A stretch of 64,000 bases of DNA, taken from contig NZ_ATZH01000009.1 in NCBI RefSeq assembly GCF_000428105.1, positions 62,001-126,000 on the forward strand, read 5' to 3'. Of this stretch, positions 9,702 through 18,240 are shown one piece after another. Under the pieces are notes generated by a model. It was given only the letters and a program-made list of their open reading frames with translations. It was not told where the DNA came from and did no database searches. Numbering within the stretch: position 1 is the first letter of the stretch; the number at the start of each line of letters is the position of its first letter. The position numbers were made by a program, and so were the translations under genes. The DNA comes from Bacteroides pyogenes DSM 20611 = JCM 6294 (lineage in GTDB: Bacteria > Bacteroidota > Bacteroidia > Bacteroidales > Bacteroidaceae).

Positions 9702-10808
9702 ATGATAAAGAAAAAATTATTACTTTCGCTGGGTATGGCTTTGCTGGGGTTCTCCTGCATCGCCTGCTCGGATGACGACAGTACGGGAAGCGTTGTTTCG
9801 CCAAAGAAGTACCCGCTCACCGCCTTTGCTGTCAAGGTAGGAGATTCGTTTTTTCACGGGAAAATAGGCCAGACGGCGCATAAGGTGGAAATCGGGGCTA
9901 TCGAAGATGCCAATACCATTACAGGAGTGGAATATACGCTGATGAGCAATGACGCTGTCATTGCTCCCGACCCTTCCGCGTTTATCGGGAAATGGGAAAA
10001 AGAGCAGACAGTGACCGTTACAACCGAAGATGGCAAGCAGACGACTTATACCATCGTACTTACGAAGTTTGACGAAACGTATAAGAACCTGTTGTTCGTA
10101 GACGACTTTAACACCGGCAGCACGCCCGATCCGGAGAAATGGGCGCTTTGTAAGAAAGCCGGCTCCGACTGGAACGATGAGATGTCTGAAAGTTACGACC
10201 AAGCCTATCTGAAAGACGGCAAGCTGGTGTTGGTGGCAGAAAAAGTTAACGGAGAATATAAGGCGGGCGGCATAGAGACCAACGGTAAATTCGATTTTAC
10301 TTTCGGACGCGTAGAGGTACGGGCAAGAATCACCCAATGTCCGAACGGTGCTTTCCCCGCCATCTGGATGATGCCCCGCAAGTTTATCTACAACGGTTGG
10401 CCCAACTGCGGAGAGATTGACATTATGGAACATGTCAAGCAGGAGCCTCATATTCACCATACGATACACACCAACTATACTTATAATTTGGGCATTAAGA
10501 AACCGTCTAACACAAAAACGGTGGTCTGCGATTACCGGAATTGGAATACCTATGGGATGGAATGGAGCGAAGACCGGCTTACCTTTTTTGTCAATGGGCA
10601 GGAAACATTCTCATACCCCAACCTCAAGTTGGAGAACGAAGCGGAAATGAAGCAATGGCCCTTTACCAAAGATTCTTCATTCTATCTGATACTGAACATG
10701 GGTTTGGGCGGAGATCGCCCCGGCTCGTGGGCAGGCCCCGTAGACGACGATAATCTGCCGGCTGTGATGGAGGTGGATTGGGTGAGAGTGACCAAACTGT
10801 CCGAATAA
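9702..10808 (+). CDS. GH16 family endo-glycosidase lipoprotein with N-terminal DUF5018-like domain
   Basis: A 368-residue secreted enzyme. The lipoprotein signal ends in Cys22 followed by Ser-Asp-Asp-Asp, a surface-export pattern. Residues about 36-124 look like a DUF5018-type beta domain. Residues 128-366 are a GH16 beta-jelly roll. The active-site strand reads GEIDIMEH, giving nucleophile E238, D240 and acid/base E243 in the ExDxxE (beta-bulge) form of laminarinase-like GH16 enzymes. GH16 enzymes cut beta-1,3- or mixed-linkage glucans, but some gut members of the same subgroup are mucin O-glycan endo-galactosidases. Here the usual 'GTIHGP' strand is replaced by 'HHTIHTNYTYN', so the substrate is open. 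It is the last gene of the PUL and is followed by a terminator. Confidence 0.9.
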   Translation: MIKKKLLLSLGMALLGFSCIACSDDDSTGSVVSPKKYPLTAFAVKVGDSFFHGKIGQTAHKVEIGAIEDANTITGVEYTLMSNDAVIAPDPSAFIGKWEKEQTVTVTTEDGKQTTYTIVLTKFDETYKNLLFVDDFNTGSTPDPEKWALCKKAGSDWNDEMSESYDQAYLKDGKLVLVAEKVNGEYKAGGIETNGKFDFTFGRVEVRARITQCPNGAFPAIWMMPRKFIYNGWPNCGEIDIMEHVKQEPHIHHTIHTNYTYNLGIKKPSNTKTVVCDYRNWNTYGMEWSEDRLTFFVNGQETFSYPNLKLENEAEMKQWPFTKDSSFYLILNMGLGGDRPGSWAGPVDDDNLPAVMEVDWVRVTKLSE

Positions 10809-10915
10809 CCGCAAGCGCGGAGAAAGACTTGAAGCTGTCTTTCGGGATGAAGGCAGATGTGCAAGAGGCGCTCTGAAACACTCGGAAGTCATCATCTGCA
10901 TTCGAGTATACAATG

Positions 10916-10956
10916 AAAGCCGTTTCAGCTATAAATTCACAAGCTGAAACGGCTTT
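10916..10956. terminator. Bidirectional hairpin terminator between convergent PULs
   Basis: A perfect 15-bp stem (10916-10930 with 10942-10956) and an 11-base loop lie between the end of the + strand GH16 gene and the end of the - strand SusD gene. The stem starts with AAA and ends with TTT, so it can work on both strands, though the U tract is short. Confidence 0.75.
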
Positions 10957-11016
10957 ATTCGGATATACGCCGATGGAGATAGATATCTATCGCCGTAAGC
11001 ATATATAGACAGATTA

Positions 11017-11087
11017 GTTTCCCACTGGGGAAACAAAAGTTTCCCTTAATGGACACAAAAGTTTCCCCAGTGGGAAACTCTTGTGTC
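11017..11087. repeat. Array of GTTTCCC...GGGAAAC palindromes, 22-bp period (site 1)
   Basis: Three 18-bp units start at 11017, 11039 and 11061, exactly 22 bases apart, with AAAA between them. The first (GTTTCCCACTGGGGAAAC) and the third (GTTTCCCCAGTGGGAAAC) are exact reverse complements of each other, and each is itself an inverted repeat. The middle unit is decayed in its second half. The third unit sits in a longer palindrome (11052-11067 with 11072-11087, one mismatch). The same design occurs at 58231-58314. No gene overlaps it. Confidence 0.85.
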
Positions 11088-11132
11088 ACAAGCATGAAAA
11101 ACAACGAAACTCTGCATCAGGTAAAACACCGG

Positions 11133-12953
11133 CTACCATCCTTTATTCTGCTCCAATGTGTAGCCATGACTCTTGTAAAGTGTGATTTCATCCAGAGGAA
11201 TGGGATATAGGTAGTCCTTTTCCTGAAGGGTGCGTTTCATCACATCCGACTCTATGGGCACGATATATCCGGCATTGCCCGGCCTGTCGAGGATAATGTT
11301 TTTCAAGCTCTCCAGACTGATGGGGGTTAAAAGGTGGTTGGCATTGTACCAGGCTATGTAGCGTTCTTTGTCGAGCCACGCTCCCATATTGATGGCCGGA
11401 TTCTTCACCATGTCGGCATAGTGCAACTTGTTCCATCGTCGCAAATCGTTGAAACGGATGCCTTCGTACACCAGTTCTACGCGGCGCTCGCGGCGAATTT
11501 CCCAGATCAGCGAAGGTACGTCACCGTCGCGTTTGGGGTCGTTGATCACGATGCCGTTGACGGACAGGTCTGTGCCCGCAAGTTTCACGTGCGGCATGTT
11601 CGTGCTCTTGCGGCTGCGGATGACATTGATTGTTTGGTCAAAGTCGGCTTGTGTCAGCGTGTAGTCGTTCATTTGCGCCAGTTCGGCGGCGGCTTCGATG
11701 TAGTTCATCAGCACCTCGTTGAGTTTCATCACCGGAGCGTCGGTGATGCAAGTAGAGCTCGTTCCTCCCGGTTTGTCTATCAACTTTTCGTTTACGAAGC
11801 GGTTGGCGAAGTATCCCGAAATGGCATACACGGCTTCCACGTCTTTCAGGCGAAGCCCTTTGGTTTCTATTGTTGCCGACAGGCGCGGATCGCGGTCGGC
11901 AATCTCGTCAAAGAACCATTTGTCGCCTTTGAACTGCTTGTTTTCGGCTTGATGGATAGGCAGCCCGTTGGCAGACAGGTAGCTGTCGACCAATGATTTC
12001 GACGGACTGTTTTTTTCTTTCTCCGTATTCTGGAATGTCATCAGGCTGTGGGTGACTGCTCCGTCTACGTAAGAGCGGTAGATGATGATTTCGGGATTGC
12101 CCGCCAAGTCTTCCGAAGTGGTGAGCGATTTGTAATCGTCTGCCAGTTTGTAATCATTCCGGTTCATCAGCTCTGCCGCCGCTTCTTTGGCGGCTTTCAG
12201 GAACTTCTTGGCCGCTTCGTTGTTTTTCGCGCGGTATTTCTGCCAAGTGCCCTCGAAAAGCATAAGGCGTGAAGTGTAAGCATAAGCCACCGCTTTGTTG
12301 ATGGTAAGTCCCGGCTTGCCATCCGTCTTTCGTATGTTTTCGCAAGCGAACTTCAGGTCGTCGAGTACCTTCTCCATGACTTGAACACGGTTTTCGCGGG
12401 GTTTGTACAGCGCTTCGTAGTCGGTGTTGCTCAATGGTTCGCCATACCACGGCACGTCGCCGAAGCGGGATACCAGCTTGGAGTATTCCATGCCGCGCAG
12501 CAGCCGTGCGACTCCCAGCCAATGGTTCTTCGCTTCTTCGTTCATGGTCGACTTGCCGATGCGGTCGATCAGCGTGTTGAACTGCCGTACGTAGCTGAAT
12601 GTCCATGTGCGTTCGTCGATTTTGGTTTTCGTGTTGTCCGTTTCCGATGTGGGGGCCACTTTGGTGAAGAACGTTGCGGCTTCCTGCGCGTTATCGTCCG
12701 TCCAATCGGCCACGTTGGTCTCCGAATACCAGTCGGCACGGTTCCATCCGCTCCGGTATCCTTCGAAGTAGATGTCGTAAAAGGCGTAGATCGAAGTGCG
12801 TATGTTATTTTCGTTGTTCCAGAAGCCGGGAATGTCTGTGGTGGTATCCATAGGGTCGCGCGTAAGGAAACTTTCGCACGATGACAAGGACGCCAAACTC
12901 ATTGCTGCAAGCAGCAAGCTGTATATCTTTGTTCTCATAATCTTTCTTTTCAT
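11133..12953 (-). CDS. SusD/RagB family lipoprotein
   Basis: The partner of the SusC gene upstream on the - strand. Start chosen at 12953, giving MKRKIMRTKIYSLLLAAMSLASLSSC; the ATG at 12938 is equally plausible. Longer starts would overlap the end of susC and add a non-signal leader. Lipobox LSSC is followed by Glu-Ser-Phe. SusD blocks are clear: 'WNNENNIRTSIYAFYDIYFEGY', 'WLGVARLLRGMEYSKLVSRFGDVPW', 'LMNYIEAAAELAQMNDYTLT', 'EIRRERRVELVYEGIRFNDLRRW' and the terminal 'YLYPIPLDEITL....LEQNKGW'. About 606 residues. No glycoside hydrolase, sulfatase, protease or regulator is encoded on this strand next to the pair, so the substrate is unknown. Confidence 0.94.
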   Translation of the reverse strand: MKRKIMRTKIYSLLLAAMSLASLSSCESFLTRDPMDTTTDIPGFWNNENNIRTSIYAFYDIYFEGYRSGWNRADWYSETNVADWTDDNAQEAATFFTKVAPTSETDNTKTKIDERTWTFSYVRQFNTLIDRIGKSTMNEEAKNHWLGVARLLRGMEYSKLVSRFGDVPWYGEPLSNTDYEALYKPRENRVQVMEKVLDDLKFACENIRKTDGKPGLTINKAVAYAYTSRLMLFEGTWQKYRAKNNEAAKKFLKAAKEAAAELMNRNDYKLADDYKSLTTSEDLAGNPEIIIYRSYVDGAVTHSLMTFQNTEKEKNSPSKSLVDSYLSANGLPIHQAENKQFKGDKWFFDEIADRDPRLSATIETKGLRLKDVEAVYAISGYFANRFVNEKLIDKPGGTSSTCITDAPVMKLNEVLMNYIEAAAELAQMNDYTLTQADFDQTINVIRSRKSTNMPHVKLAGTDLSVNGIVINDPKRDGDVPSLIWEIRRERRVELVYEGIRFNDLRRWNKLHYADMVKNPAINMGAWLDKERYIAWYNANHLLTPISLESLKNIILDRPGNAGYIVPIESDVMKRTLQEKDYLYPIPLDEITLYKSHGYTLEQNKGW

Positions 12954-12970
12954 ACTGTTGTCATTCAAGG

Positions 12971-15900
12971 TTAAAATCCTAATTGCATGCCGAAGGAGAT
13001 GGTTCTCGAAAGCGGATAGCTTCTTCCGAACGACCATGTACTGCCTTTCACTCCTACTTTATAGTCCGTCGATTCGGGGTCGAGCGGCAGATGCAGGCTG
13101 TCGAACTCGAACAGGTTTTCTGCGCTTACATAAAGTCGTGCCCGTTCGAAATGTATCTTCTTCATCCATTCTCTGGGGAGGCTGTACCCGATGGTGATGT
13201 TTTTGCATCGCAGGTACGCCATGTTGGCAAGGTATCGGGTCTGTCTCAGGAAGTTCATGCCGTTGCTCGTCCATGCGTTGTTGGCGGGACGCGGATAGAA
13301 GGCGTGTGGGTTTTCCGGTGTCCAGTAATCCATCTGATGTGCGAATGCTCCTTCCGCATAGCCCGATCCTCCAGCAGGTATTCCTACCGAACCGTATGCC
13401 CAGAAATCGCGCTTGCCCACTCCTTGGAAGAACGCGCTGAAGTCTATCCCTTTATAACTTGCTCCCAACGTGAAGCTGTATTCGTATCGGGGCAGCGAAT
13501 TGCCGATCACTTTCATATCGCCGGGATTATCTACGGTGTTGTCTCCGTAGCTGATTTTCGAATTGTCGCTGTCGAGATTTTTGTATTTCACATCGCCCGG
13601 GCCGAAGGTAAAGTCGCCGGTCTCATAGAGTGACTGTGACGGGATTCCGTCTTTTAGTTTATAGATCGTTTTGCTGCCGTTCTTTATGATGTCGAAATCC
13701 GATTCCTGAAACAGACGATCGGTTTCGTATCCCCAAATCTCGCCCAAGACCTTGCCTTCGTAATTTCTGTTGATGTTTCTGTCTGTGCTGTTGAATTTGG
13801 TGATCTTCTCTTTTACATTCGAGAGAGCTGCTCTCAGGCTCACTCCCAAACCATTGGCGAAGGTGTGGTTGTAGTCTGCCGCCAGTTCGAATCCCTTGCC
13901 GGTGATTTCACCGTAGTTGATTTTCGGTGCTATGGCTCCGAAGGTCAGCGGAAGTGCCTCGCCCACGCTGTGCATGTCCGAAGTGACGCGCTTGTACCAA
14001 TCGAAAGATATGCCCAGTTCGTCGTTAAAGAAACGGACGTCGAATCCGAGATCGAGTGTAGTGACCCGCTCCCATGTCAATGCGGGTGAAATAACCGACG
14101 GAGAGCTCAGATAAAGAACTTCCTTTCCGTCTATCACCCATCCCGAATCGCCCGAAGACATGGTGGATATGAATGAATTGGCGGCTACGTCCTGATTGCC
14201 AATCGTTCCCCACGAACCCCTGAACTTCAGATTGCTCAGCGCAGGTTTCGCCCATTCCATGAAAGCCTCTTCGGAGGCGCGCCATCCTGCCGATACGGAA
14301 GGAAAGAAAGCCCATTTTTTACCTTTGGGGAAGCGCGACGATCCGTCGTAGCGCATATTCAGCTCCAGCAGATAGCGTTGCATGTAGTCGTAATTGATAC
14401 GGCCGAACAAACCTGCCGCAGCGAAATCGTTGTGATAGCTGTCGGTCGTGCTGTAAGCAAATTCTTCTCCGGTGGTAAGCGCTATTTCAGGAAGATTGCT
14501 GCTGATAAGTCCCCGGCGTTCCGAATAATGACCGAGTCGTTCGCGTGTCTCTGCATCCATACCTCCCATCACTTTGAAGTTGTGCACATCATTGAATCTG
14601 AACAGGTAAGTAGCATAGGCTTTGAAAATATTCGACATGGTGTATTTGCTGGTTTGAACCACACGGTTGTGCGAAGAGTGGGTGACCTCCTTGTAGTTGC
14701 TGAAAGGGCTTGTGGCAAACATATCATATGCCGTGATGGTTCCCCCGTCGCGCTTTTGTGCGTCGATCAGCATTGAGAAAGTGTAGTCGAAGTTGATGCT
14801 CAGGTCTTTTATCGGATTGATTTCCGTACCCAAATTGGTGCGTATGTAGTTCGAAGCCACTCGTTCACGGTTGCCTGCCTTGATTTCGGTCACCGCCGAG
14901 CGGAAGTCTCTTCCTTCGTACTGTCCGTACGGATACCATCGGGGCCAGCGTTGGAGGTAGAACCATGAGTCGTATTGTCCCGAAGAGTAACGGTAGGGCT
15001 GCTCGTTGATGGAGCGTGTAAAAAGCACGTTGGCTTTCACCTTCCACCAGTCGCGTACGGCGGTGGTGATGCTGCTGTTCAGCGTGTAGCGGTCGTACAA
15101 GTCGGTGTTGAACTTCATCATACCTTTTTGGTTGAGATAGCCGAGGCTGATGTTGTAGGTTGTACGGTCATTGCCTCCTGTTACCGACAGGTTATGATTC
15201 TGTTGCGGCGTCCACTTGCGTGTAAACTCCTTCACGGCATCGAACGAGCGGTAGAAGTAGGTCTTTCCGTTTTTAATTTCAAAATCCCGTCCTTCTTTCA
15301 TCTCTCCCAGTTCGCTTTGCGACATGCCGCCGTATTGCTTTTCCCAATCTTCGATACGTCCCAGCGCATAGTCGTCTATGGTGTATCCGATGGTGCTCAC
15401 GGTGCTTTTTCCCAAACGCTTCATAATGGATAAGATAAATCGGGCGTTGTCTGTGGCGGATGCCAGCTCTGCTGTTTTGGTGGGAGTATTCCACGCGAAG
15501 TTGTTCGAGTAAGTCACGCTTACTTTATTGTTCTTCTTGCCCTGTTTGGTGGTAATCAGGATAACTCCCCATGCGGCCCGTGTACCGTAGATGGATGCCG
15601 AAGCGGCATCTTTGAGTACGGAGATGGTTTCAATGTCGTCGGGGTTGATTACGTTCAGGTTCGGGACTTCCACATTATCTACCAGAATAAGGGGAGATGT
15701 TCCTTCGGTAGCGCTCAGCGACCCGATAGAACCGCGGAGCTTGATGGTCGACTCTGTTCCTACTCCGCCTATCTTATTTGTAATGGTCAATCCCGGAGTG
15801 ATGCCTTGCAGGGCTTTCGCCGCATCGATCACCGGACGGCTGGCGATGGCTTCCTGCACATTCACGTTTGCCACTGCGCCTGTCAGGTTGACTTTCTTTT

Positions 15901-16309
15901 GTGCGCCGTATCCTACAACCACTACTTCGTCTATTAACTCGGTGTCTTCTTTCAGCACAATTTTCATTTGGTTGCTTGCCTTCACCTCCTGCGTTTTGTA
16001 GCCTACATAGGATATCTCCAACACGGCATTCGGTTTTACGTTGAGGGAAAACTTGCCTTCCATGTCGGTAATAATACCGTTTGTTGTACCTTTTTCTACT
16101 ACACTGGCACCTATCATGGGTTCACCTTTGGTGTCTACCACCCAACCTGTAACGGTTTGATTTTGCATCTGTTCCATCACTGTGAATGACGGACCGGAAC
16201 TCAAATCTGAAGCCATCACATGGCTGTTGCCTAAAAGCAGGGAGCTTATGGCCATTGCCGTTAGTATACGGCGAGGAGCAATTGCTCGGTTCTTGTGATT
16301 TCCATTCAT
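12971..16309 (-). CDS. SusC/RagA family TonB-dependent transporter
   Basis: A full-length SusC of about 1112 residues. Start placed at the ATG at 16309 (MNGNHKNRAIAPRRILTAMA...), which gives a basic N-region and a hydrophobic signal ending near 'NSHVMA'; the 29 codons before it do not look like coding sequence. Residues 51-121 form the CarboxypepD_reg-like domain ('VTGWVVDTKGEPMIGASVVEKGTTNG'). A TonB-box-like 'DEVVVVGYG' follows, then the plug with 'LILVDNVEVPNLNVINPDDIETISVLKDAA' and the barrel, which ends in Gly-Phe. The stop lies 17 bases before susD. With no adjacent enzyme this is a two-gene, orphan-type import pair. No STN domain is present, so it is not itself a trans-envelope signalling receptor. 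Confidence 0.95.
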   Translation of the reverse strand: MNGNHKNRAIAPRRILTAMAISSLLLGNSHVMASDLSSGPSFTVMEQMQNQTVTGWVVDTKGEPMIGASVVEKGTTNGIITDMEGKFSLNVKPNAVLEISYVGYKTQEVKASNQMKIVLKEDTELIDEVVVVGYGAQKKVNLTGAVANVNVQEAIASRPVIDAAKALQGITPGLTITNKIGGVGTESTIKLRGSIGSLSATEGTSPLILVDNVEVPNLNVINPDDIETISVLKDAASASIYGTRAAWGVILITTKQGKKNNKVSVTYSNNFAWNTPTKTAELASATDNARFILSIMKRLGKSTVSTIGYTIDDYALGRIEDWEKQYGGMSQSELGEMKEGRDFEIKNGKTYFYRSFDAVKEFTRKWTPQQNHNLSVTGGNDRTTYNISLGYLNQKGMMKFNTDLYDRYTLNSSITTAVRDWWKVKANVLFTRSINEQPYRYSSGQYDSWFYLQRWPRWYPYGQYEGRDFRSAVTEIKAGNRERVASNYIRTNLGTEINPIKDLSINFDYTFSMLIDAQKRDGGTITAYDMFATSPFSNYKEVTHSSHNRVVQTSKYTMSNIFKAYATYLFRFNDVHNFKVMGGMDAETRERLGHYSERRGLISSNLPEIALTTGEEFAYSTTDSYHNDFAAAGLFGRINYDYMQRYLLELNMRYDGSSRFPKGKKWAFFPSVSAGWRASEEAFMEWAKPALSNLKFRGSWGTIGNQDVAANSFISTMSSGDSGWVIDGKEVLYLSSPSVISPALTWERVTTLDLGFDVRFFNDELGISFDWYKRVTSDMHSVGEALPLTFGAIAPKINYGEITGKGFELAADYNHTFANGLGVSLRAALSNVKEKITKFNSTDRNINRNYEGKVLGEIWGYETDRLFQESDFDIIKNGSKTIYKLKDGIPSQSLYETGDFTFGPGDVKYKNLDSDNSKISYGDNTVDNPGDMKVIGNSLPRYEYSFTLGASYKGIDFSAFFQGVGKRDFWAYGSVGIPAGGSGYAEGAFAHQMDYWTPENPHAFYPRPANNAWTSNGMNFLRQTRYLANMAYLRCKNITIGYSLPREWMKKIHFERARLYVSAENLFEFDSLHLPLDPESTDYKVGVKGSTWSFGRSYPLSRTISFGMQLGF

Positions 16310-16926
16310 AAAAGATTGATTGATTATATTATTAATAAAAACATCTTCTGATCCTTGTTCATCAGATGCAGAGACCGAGAAGATACTGAAAAGCATATCT
16401 TGTCTCTTCGTTTTGTATTTCGAAGATAAGTTGTTTTTTATATATAGATATATATATTTCTGTTTTTTTGTTTTATCTTTTTCTTTTAACTTATTATTTA
16501 GAAGTCATGATCCATCTTTTTTAAACCTCTTTTTTTACTGATTCTTTCTGAATTTGAATGAACCGCTGTTGATGAATCCGGAAAATATAATTATGGAATG
16601 ATTCTATATCTAATGAAGATTTTTTCTTTTTCTCAAATCGGATGGAAAGATAAAAAACAGCTGAAACCAAACCTGTTTCATGGTATTGCCGTGAGAGCTG
16701 AACTGTTAACGCATCCATAGTGACGAATCATTCCTTGCCTTTATTCTTAATCTTATGGAGAACAATACCCATCTCAGATTCAATGGCCGATTGTTTAGGA
16801 GCGGATGAAGAAGCTACTATCACAACTTATTCAAAGAATATTGAAAATATCAAAACGAAAGTTTCTAATGTAAAAAATAGATATATCTTTGTTCCAACCA
16901 ATGTTTACTTACATACCAATTGATAT
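16310..16926. other. Divergent intergenic region between susC (-) and the NamZ-like gene (+)
   Basis: An AT-rich stretch of about 617 bases with no convincing gene. The + strand carries a promoter -7 element, TATCTTTG at 16884-16891, about 36 bases before the NamZ-like ATG; its -33 element is poor (GTTT). The - strand side has an imperfect hairpin (CATCT..CTGAT with ATCAGATG, about 16350-16377) in the susC leader. A 67-codon open frame at 16720-16923 has no signal, motif or clear ribosome site, and I do not call it. Confidence 0.6.
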
Positions 16927-18171
16927 ATGAAAAAACTCTCAGCTTTTCTATTTTCCCTTTTCCTGTTTTCCACGCTGTGGGTAAAGAGCGATACGGCACT
17001 TTCCGCTTGTGAACGGACAGGAGTTGATTGCTCCGCCAATACTGAAGTCCCGTTGACGGATTCGGGGAAGGTGATTCTCGGCGACGAGCAGACCGACAAG
17101 TATTTCCCTCTGCTGAAAGGGAGGCGCATTGCCATATTCTCCAACCATACGGGAATGGTAGGCGATAAACACCTGCTGGATGTTCTTGTGGAAAACGGTT
17201 TTAATGTGACCGCCATCTTTTCACCCGAACACGGATTCAGGGGGAATGCGGATGCCGGCGAGCATGTATCGAGCTCTACCGACCCGAAAACGGGAGTACC
17301 CATCTTTTCGCTATACGACGGGAAAGATAAGAAACCGAGCGCGAAAACGATGAGAGAGTTCGACTTGCTGATTGTAGATATACAGGATGTGGGGTTGCGG
17401 TTTTATACCTATTATATTACGATGTGCCGCCTGATGGATGCTTGTGCCGAACACGGCCGAGAGGTGTTGGTGCTCGACAGGCCTAATCCGAACGGACACT
17501 ATGTGGACGGTCCTATCCTGAACATGAAATATAAGTCGGGGGTAGGTTGGTTGCCTATTCCCGTAGTGCATGGGATGACACTGGGCGAGCTGGCACGAAT
17601 GGTGAACGGAGAAGGATGGCTTCCTCAGGGACGCCGTTGCAAGCTGACGGTGATTCCGTGTGCCAACTACACGCACGCCACACTCTACAAACTGCCCGTT
17701 CCTCCTTCGCCCAATCTGCGGAACATGAAGGGCGTCTACCTATATCCTTCCATTTGCTATTTCGAGGCTACACCCGTTAGTTTGGGAAGGGGAACTCCGC
17801 TGCCTTTTCAGGTGTACGGACACCCGAACATGGTGGGATACGACTTCAGCTTTACTCCGCAGAGCGTGGAGGGAGCCAAGAATCCTCCTCAACTGGGAAA
17901 GCGTTGTTACGGAGTCGACTTGAGCGGCATGGAGGATGAAGAGATCTGGCGGCGAGGTGTCGATCTGAGTTATGTGATAGACGCTTACCGCAACCTGAAT
18001 CTGGGCGACCATTTCTTCCGTCCTTTCTTCGAATTGCTTATCGGCGTGGACTATGTCCGTCCCATGATTAAAGCAGGGAAAAGCGCCGAAGAGATAAAAG
18101 CCCGTTGGAAAGGGGATGTGGAGAAGTTCAAAAAGCAGCGAAAACCTTACTTGCTGTATCCCGAAGAGTGA
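16927..18171 (+). CDS. DUF1343 / NamZ-like exo-beta-N-acetylmuramidase (GH171)
   Basis: A 414-residue secreted protein of the DUF1343 family, whose characterised member NamZ removes terminal MurNAc from peptidoglycan fragments. Recognisable blocks are 'GRRIAIFSNHTGMVG', 'VTAIFSPEHGFRG' (the conserved EHG), 'LLIVDIQDVGLRFYTY', 'VLVLDRPNPNGHYVDGP', 'PIPVVHGMTLGELA' and 'SLGRGTPLPFQVYGHP'. The N-terminus is hydrophobic and has an 'LSAC' sequence at Cys28, so it may be a lipoprotein, but a Lys and an Asp between the hydrophobic core and that site make this uncertain. A sodium/solute symporter follows 69 bases later. In Tannerella a comparable pairing links NamZ with the MurNAc transporter MurT. 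No murQ or kinase gene is visible nearby. Confidence 0.88.
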   Translation: MKKLSAFLFSLFLFSTLWVKSDTALSACERTGVDCSANTEVPLTDSGKVILGDEQTDKYFPLLKGRRIAIFSNHTGMVGDKHLLDVLVENGFNVTAIFSPEHGFRGNADAGEHVSSSTDPKTGVPIFSLYDGKDKKPSAKTMREFDLLIVDIQDVGLRFYTYYITMCRLMDACAEHGREVLVLDRPNPNGHYVDGPILNMKYKSGVGWLPIPVVHGMTLGELARMVNGEGWLPQGRRCKLTVIPCANYTHATLYKLPVPPSPNLRNMKGVYLYPSICYFEATPVSLGRGTPLPFQVYGHPNMVGYDFSFTPQSVEGAKNPPQLGKRCYGVDLSGMEDEEIWRRGVDLSYVIDAYRNLNLGDHFFRPFFELLIGVDYVRPMIKAGKSAEEIKARWKGDVEKFKKQRKPYLLYPEE

Positions 18172-18240
18172 TACGCATCCGGAAAAACAAACAAACGTAA
18201 CTGAATCATTTTATACCATAATTATACTTGTCGAAATATT

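Noticed and set aside
16720-16923. 67-codon + strand frame ending just before the NamZ-like gene
   Set aside because: No Shine-Dalgarno, signal or motif, and the promoter -7 box of the next gene lies inside it.
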